Made by a program: the position numbers and the translations under genes. From assembly GCF_001679645.1 (NCBI RefSeq), contig NZ_LRUN01000008.1, positions 1 through 64,000 on the forward strand: a DNA stretch of 64,000 nucleotides, in the 5' to 3' direction. The notes under the pieces are model-generated. The model was not told the DNA's origin. It saw only the letters and a list, made by a program, of their open reading frames with translations, and did not search any database. The stretch's first letter is position 1, and each line of letters opens with the position of its first letter. The stretch is from Pseudomonas bananamidigenes (GTDB lineage: Bacteria; Pseudomonadota; Gammaproteobacteria; Pseudomonadales; Pseudomonadaceae). Positions 61,120-64,000 of this stretch are shown here, in pieces.

Positions 61120-61953
61120 ATGAAAGTAGAGACTGTAAATCTGAAGTCGGCGATTCGCTTTGGTGACTTTTACAACGTCTTCGGGCCTGACGGTGTTGTG
61201 ACCATGGCCTGGTGGCTTGGTGCATTGCACGCCGATCGCATTCGCAAAGAACAAGGAAGCTTTCCGTTTCTACAAATAACCGGCCAGCCAGGTGGCGGCA
61301 AAGGCCTGCTGCTCGACTACTTGTGGAAACTGAGCGGGGAAGAACATTTTCAGGGGTGCGCTCCTGATCACGCATCACGAGCAGGCCGGTCTCGCTTTAT
61401 GACCAATGCCGGCAACAAGGTCACCGCACTGGTGCCTATCCATGAGAAAGCAACCGGCGACTGGGCGGACGAGATGAAGCCGCTTTATGACTCCAATGCG
61501 GAGTTTTTAGACCACAGCCGAGGTGGTGAACTGACCAAGTTTAAGGGGGCAATTTTGATCGTTGCTGATGCCCCTCTGCGCTGCAGTGAGGCCGTCAAAA
61601 GCAGAATGCAGACAGTGTTTTTGCATCCATCCAAACAAGACAAGAAGTTCGGATCGGTGGCACAGCTTATTGAGTTAAGCGCTGACCGGGCAGGTGCATT
61701 TGCCAGAGTGTTCCGACATCACGAAGACCTGATTCTGACGGCACTACAAGGAATTGTGCCAGCACAGATGGCCAAGTATGAAAGCCAATTCCGCGAGGAT
61801 TTGAATCGGCGGTATGCAAGGAATTTCGCTCAGGTCGCGGCATTAATCGAAGCGCTATGCGACCTCGTTGGCATTTCCGAACGACAACGCTTTGCAGCGC
61901 TGAGCAGGCTACACAGCACGGATTACCTGATGAATAACGACGTACCGTTCTGA
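61120..61953 (+). CDS. Stand-alone paralogue of the primase helicase module
   Basis: The 277-residue protein aligns with the C-terminal ATPase of the upstream primase: VVTMAWWLGALHADRIRKEQGSFPFLQITGQPGGGKGLLLDYLWKLSGE parallels LVALAFWFGSLFAEQIRQHQKSYPFMEIIGEPGAGKSTLIEFLWKLCGR. Walker A is intact but ends in Lys-Gly rather than Lys-Ser-Thr. It lacks zinc finger and Toprim. AGGAG precedes the ATG, 23 bp after the primase. It may act as a partner or loader of the helicase, or as an inhibitor. Confidence 0.8.
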   Translation: MKVETVNLKSAIRFGDFYNVFGPDGVVTMAWWLGALHADRIRKEQGSFPFLQITGQPGGGKGLLLDYLWKLSGEEHFQGCAPDHASRAGRSRFMTNAGNKVTALVPIHEKATGDWADEMKPLYDSNAEFLDHSRGGELTKFKGAILIVADAPLRCSEAVKSRMQTVFLHPSKQDKKFGSVAQLIELSADRAGAFARVFRHHEDLILTALQGIVPAQMAKYESQFREDLNRRYARNFAQVAALIEALCDLVGISERQRFAALSRLHSTDYLMNNDVPF

Positions 61954-61981
61954 AACAGTCGGCGTACGCCATGAATTGAAG

Positions 61982-62012
61982 GGGTGTCGAGGAGTTGCAC
62001 CTCCCCGACACC
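61982..62012 (+). promoter_or_regulatory. Hairpin after the helicase paralogue
   Basis: GGTGTCGAGGAG pairs with CTCCCCGACACC, with one mismatch, across TTGCAC. No T tract follows, so attenuation or mRNA stability is more likely than full termination. Confidence 0.55.
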
Positions 62013-62034
62013 AACCACTACCGAGGGCAGAACC

Positions 62035-62298
62035 ATGCAAGCACAGCACCCGAGCAGCAGTGATCCGAAGGCTAACACACAGGGCAGTAACGACACTCAA
62101 TCAGCACGGCACCTAATGGCAATTCGGATAGTCGGCACAGCGATATTCGACTACCAAGTTACCAAGACTGACGAAGCGCGAATCCGCCTTGAATGCTTGG
62201 CCACCTTCGCCAAGCAGCAGGGCGATATTGATGCGGCCGAAGCCGCCATTGTAGCCCATCTACTGGCCAGCAACGCGTCATCGGGGGCCAGCATATGA
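62035..62298 (+). CDS. Small early prophage protein, unknown
   Basis: The 87-residue protein has a polar N-terminus and a helical C-terminal half (KTDEARIRLECLATFAKQQGDIDAAEAAIVAHLL). The ATG at 62035 follows CGAGGGCAG. It overlaps the next gene by 4 bp. No family is recognised. Confidence 0.6.
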   Translation: MQAQHPSSSDPKANTQGSNDTQSARHLMAIRIVGTAIFDYQVTKTDEARIRLECLATFAKQQGDIDAAEAAIVAHLLASNASSGASI

Positions 62299-62507
62299 GC
62301 GATGGCAAAACAATCCGGGAGCGGCCAGCGATGGCCAGTAAGCGATTGGATTTACCGAGCATCTGCGACATCTGCGGCACCGCCCGATCTACCCGGAAAC
62401 ATCAAAAGTGCAGCCGTATTCGCCAGCATCGAAAGACTGAAGAATGGGCCGCTGTAATGGCCGAAAAGGCCGCAATCAGAAAAGCAAAGGAACGCCGTTA
62501 TGTCTAA
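62295..62507 (+). CDS. Small zinc-finger-like prophage protein
   Basis: The 70-residue basic protein has a possible Cys-His metal site, C-x2-C-x10-H-x2-C in ICDICGTARSTRKHQKC, followed by a helical Lys/Ala-rich tail. A DNA- or RNA-binding role is plausible. It overlaps the upstream gene by 4 bp and the next small frame by 8 bp. Confidence 0.65.
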   Translation: MSDGKTIRERPAMASKRLDLPSICDICGTARSTRKHQKCSRIRQHRKTEEWAAVMAEKAAIRKAKERRYV

Positions 62508-62631
62508 ACGCCGTGAGCAAGCAGCACCAGAATCAAAACCAGTGGTTTCTACTACGCTTTCAGCAGAACCCGCCTCTACACTGGTCTGTCATCAGGCGCG
62601 GGAATACACAGGTTCGAGGGTTGTACCGTGA
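62500..62631 (+). CDS. 43-residue frame in the early operon
   Basis: An ATG at 62500 lies inside the end of the zinc-finger-like gene and encodes MSKRREQAAPESKPVVSTTL continuing to a stop at 62629-62631. That stop overlaps the next GTG start (GTGA). The chain of overlapping stop-start pairs suggests translational coupling and a real small gene, though composition alone is not decisive. Confidence 0.45.
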   Translation: MSKRREQAAPESKPVVSTTLSAEPASTLVCHQAREYTGSRVVP

Positions 62632-62840
62632 GCCAAGCAACAACAGGTGTTTTGACCTTTCAAGACCTGCAGCACATCACCGGTTATCAGCGTCGATCCG
62701 ATGTTGAGCGCTCGCTGATCGCCCAGGGTGTGCGCTTGTTCCGTGGCCGAACTGGCCCGTGGACAACGCTTGACCTGATTAATCACGCCGGCGGCGTCAC
62801 GTCGGCGAGCGCTGAAAGGTATGACACCGACATATTATGA
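62628..62840 (+). CDS. DUF4224-like small protein, probable excision partner
   Basis: The 70-residue protein (VLTFQDLQHITGYQRRSDVERSLIAQGVRLFRGRTGPWTTLDLI) resembles the short winged-helix DUF4224 proteins that lie directly before phage integrases. It may act as an excisionase. The start is GTG at 62628. It overlaps the integrase gene by 4 bp. Confidence 0.72.
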   Translation: MSQATTGVLTFQDLQHITGYQRRSDVERSLIAQGVRLFRGRTGPWTTLDLINHAGGVTSASAERYDTDIL

Positions 62841-63985
62841 GGCGAGCGAGGAAACGTAAGCACAACCCCCATATCCCTGCCCATGTCGATCAGGCCGCCC
62901 TCCCGGCGGCCGTGTACTTCGACCATCGCGACAGTGGTGTCTGGTACACCCTTCGTCGGGACGAGACAGGAAAGCAGCGCCGCCAAAACGTGGCGCCCGC
63001 AGCCGTGTCGCTGGCAGAACTCCATCAAATCATGGACGAGGCGTCCAACGTCGATCGGGGAACGCTGCGCTACGTGTGCGAACAGTTCCACCTGAGCGAT
63101 CGATACAAAAAACTCGCTTCCAAAACCCACGACGATTACTGCTACTCCCGCGATGTACTGCTGAACATTCCCACCAAATTGGGCAAGCCGCTGGGCGATC
63201 TCGCAGTGAAGAAATTCACCGCTGCCCTGGTGCAACGCATTGTCGATCGGATCGCAGACGAGGGCACGCCCTCAAAGGCGGCGCACGCACTGCGTTATCT
63301 GCGCCGCGTTCTGCAGTGGGGACGTAATCGGGGTTTCCTTGAAGTGAACCCAGCCCTGGGCATCGAAGCGCCGATAGAACGTAAACAACGCCGGTTGCCA
63401 CGGTTGAACGTTATGGACGTACTCATCGATCGCGCAACGGCGCGTGGACGTCTGGCACGTAACGAGCCTGGCGGTTGTCCCGAATACCTGGCCAGCGTAA
63501 TGGAGCTGGCCTACCTTTGCCGACTACGCGGCATCGAGGTCGTGACGCTCACGGACGCGAACGAACTGCAGGAAGGGATTCTGACCAATCGGCGCAAGGG
63601 CAGCCGGGACAACATCGTCCGATGGACACCGCGACTGCGCACCGTTTGGGAAGGCGCGAAGGCTTTACGCGCCAAGGTTTGGGAGCGCCGTAAAACGCCT
63701 ATCCCGATCGCGGCGTCAAAGCGCTTTATCATCGTGGCCAGCCACGGTGGCCCGCTTCGAAAAACAAGCCTCGACACCGCTTGGCAACGCTTTATCACTT
63801 TGGCGATCGCAGACGGAAACATCGATCCGGAAGATCGCTTCGCGCTGCACGATCTGAAACGGCGCGGCATCACTGACACGACCGGCACCAGGGCAGACAA
63901 ACAGGAAGCGAGTGGCCACCGTGACGCGAAGATGATGGACGTCTACGATCACAGCGTGCCGGTGGTTTCACCTTCAGCTGACTGA
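62837..63985 (+). CDS. int: Tyrosine-type site-specific integrase
   Basis: The 382-residue protein has an N-terminal arm-binding part (VYFDHRDSGVWYTLRRDETGKQRRQ), a core-binding SAM-like domain (DDYCYSRDVLLNIPTKLGKPLGDLAVKKFT) and a catalytic domain. Catalytic residues are Arg in AYLCRLRGIEV, a Lys candidate in NRRKGSRD, His-x-x-Arg-like LHDLKRRGITDT, His in ASGHRD and nucleophile Tyr in MMDVYDHS. It integrates and, with a helper, excises the prophage. It is the last gene of the early operon, 15 bp from the window end. Confidence 0.94.
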   Translation: MRRARKRKHNPHIPAHVDQAALPAAVYFDHRDSGVWYTLRRDETGKQRRQNVAPAAVSLAELHQIMDEASNVDRGTLRYVCEQFHLSDRYKKLASKTHDDYCYSRDVLLNIPTKLGKPLGDLAVKKFTAALVQRIVDRIADEGTPSKAAHALRYLRRVLQWGRNRGFLEVNPALGIEAPIERKQRRLPRLNVMDVLIDRATARGRLARNEPGGCPEYLASVMELAYLCRLRGIEVVTLTDANELQEGILTNRRKGSRDNIVRWTPRLRTVWEGAKALRAKVWERRKTPIPIAASKRFIIVASHGGPLRKTSLDTAWQRFITLAIADGNIDPEDRFALHDLKRRGITDTTGTRADKQEASGHRDAKMMDVYDHSVPVVSPSAD

Positions 63986-64000
63986 GTAAACACCCACGTA

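Larger units (their letters stand above)
30981..64000. mobile_element. P2-type prophage integrated at tRNA-Thr (right end outside the window)
   Basis: The order is left cargo (31.5-35.5 kb), tail and lysis genes on the minus strand, capsid genes gpL-M-N-O on the minus strand, terminase ATPase and portal on the plus strand, an Ogr-like activator, a repressor switch, an early replication operon and an integrase. Head genes and late activator are P2-like. The tail uses families I associate with VHML/PhiHAP-1-type phages (DUF2586 sheath, DUF2597 tube, DUF2590). Most structural genes are present, but two carry apparent frameshifts. At least 33 kb lies in the window. Confidence 0.9.

Noticed and set aside
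63986..64000. Right attachment site (attR)
   Set aside because: Only 15 bases follow the integrase and no copy of the tRNA-Thr 3' end is visible, so the boundary cannot be placed.
30981..64000. Linear plasmid-prophage (protelomerase) lifestyle as in VHML
   Set aside because: No protelomerase-like gene was seen, and a complete tyrosine integrase with a tRNA junction indicates chromosomal integration.

Overview
The window is a Pseudomonas chromosome, most likely of the P. fluorescens group, carrying an integrated P2-type prophage in its right half. The gene order trmL, secB-grxC-rhodanese, gpmI-envC-ctpA-yibQ, hisFAHB, asmA-mutY-yggX, tRNA-Phe and a polar amino-acid ABC transporter matches the Pseudomonas core arrangement as I remember it from P. 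aeruginosa. High GC content and paired REP elements of the fluorescens type (GTGGGAGCGAGC... and GTGGGAGCTGGC...) agree. No database search was possible, so names rest on recognised motifs, lengths and synteny.

Positions 1-30980 are chromosomal. They hold a tandem repeat; tRNA modification, export and redox genes (TrmL, SecB, glutaredoxin, rhodanese); phosphoglycerate mutase; a cell-envelope operon (EnvC-like amidase activator, C-terminal protease, polysaccharide deacetylase-like protein); a Vps62-related protein; a periplasmic binding protein; histidine biosynthesis; an oxalate/formate-type transporter; and asmA-mutY-yggX, where yggX is frameshifted. After tRNA-Phe comes a small accessory stretch with a solitary YhcG/DUF1016 nuclease, an alpha/beta hydrolase and two tandem paralogous small proteins. 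Next are a GABA-type permease, a four-gene amino-acid ABC transporter with an overlapping methyltransferase gene, an FkbM methyltransferase and tRNA-Thr(TGT).

Positions about 30981 to beyond 64000 are a prophage, apparently inserted at tRNA-Thr, with a tyrosine integrase at the far right; the right attachment site is not visible. The left end (31.0-35.5 kb) is AT-rich cargo. It contains a dense cluster of short GTGATAT/AGTAAT repeats, an unknown protein, a free-standing response-regulator receiver domain, and three overlapping genes: a protein with a SAP-like motif, a small unknown protein, and an alpha/beta hydrolase with a C-terminal membrane anchor. This trio is my best candidate for an undescribed system. 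From 35.5 to 52.9 kb the minus strand encodes tail, lysis and head genes, including a tail chaperone with a probable programmed -1 frameshift and an Rz1 gene embedded in Rz. The terminase ATPase, portal and an Ogr-like late activator are on the plus strand. A repressor and a Cro-side regulator diverge at 56.9-57.0 kb, followed by the early operon: CII/YmfL-like regulator, primase-helicase, a helicase-module paralogue, small proteins and integrase.

Three genes (yggX, one tail gene and the terminase ATPase) each look as if a single base was lost from a short homopolymer. Sequencing or assembly error must be excluded before biological meaning is attached to them.
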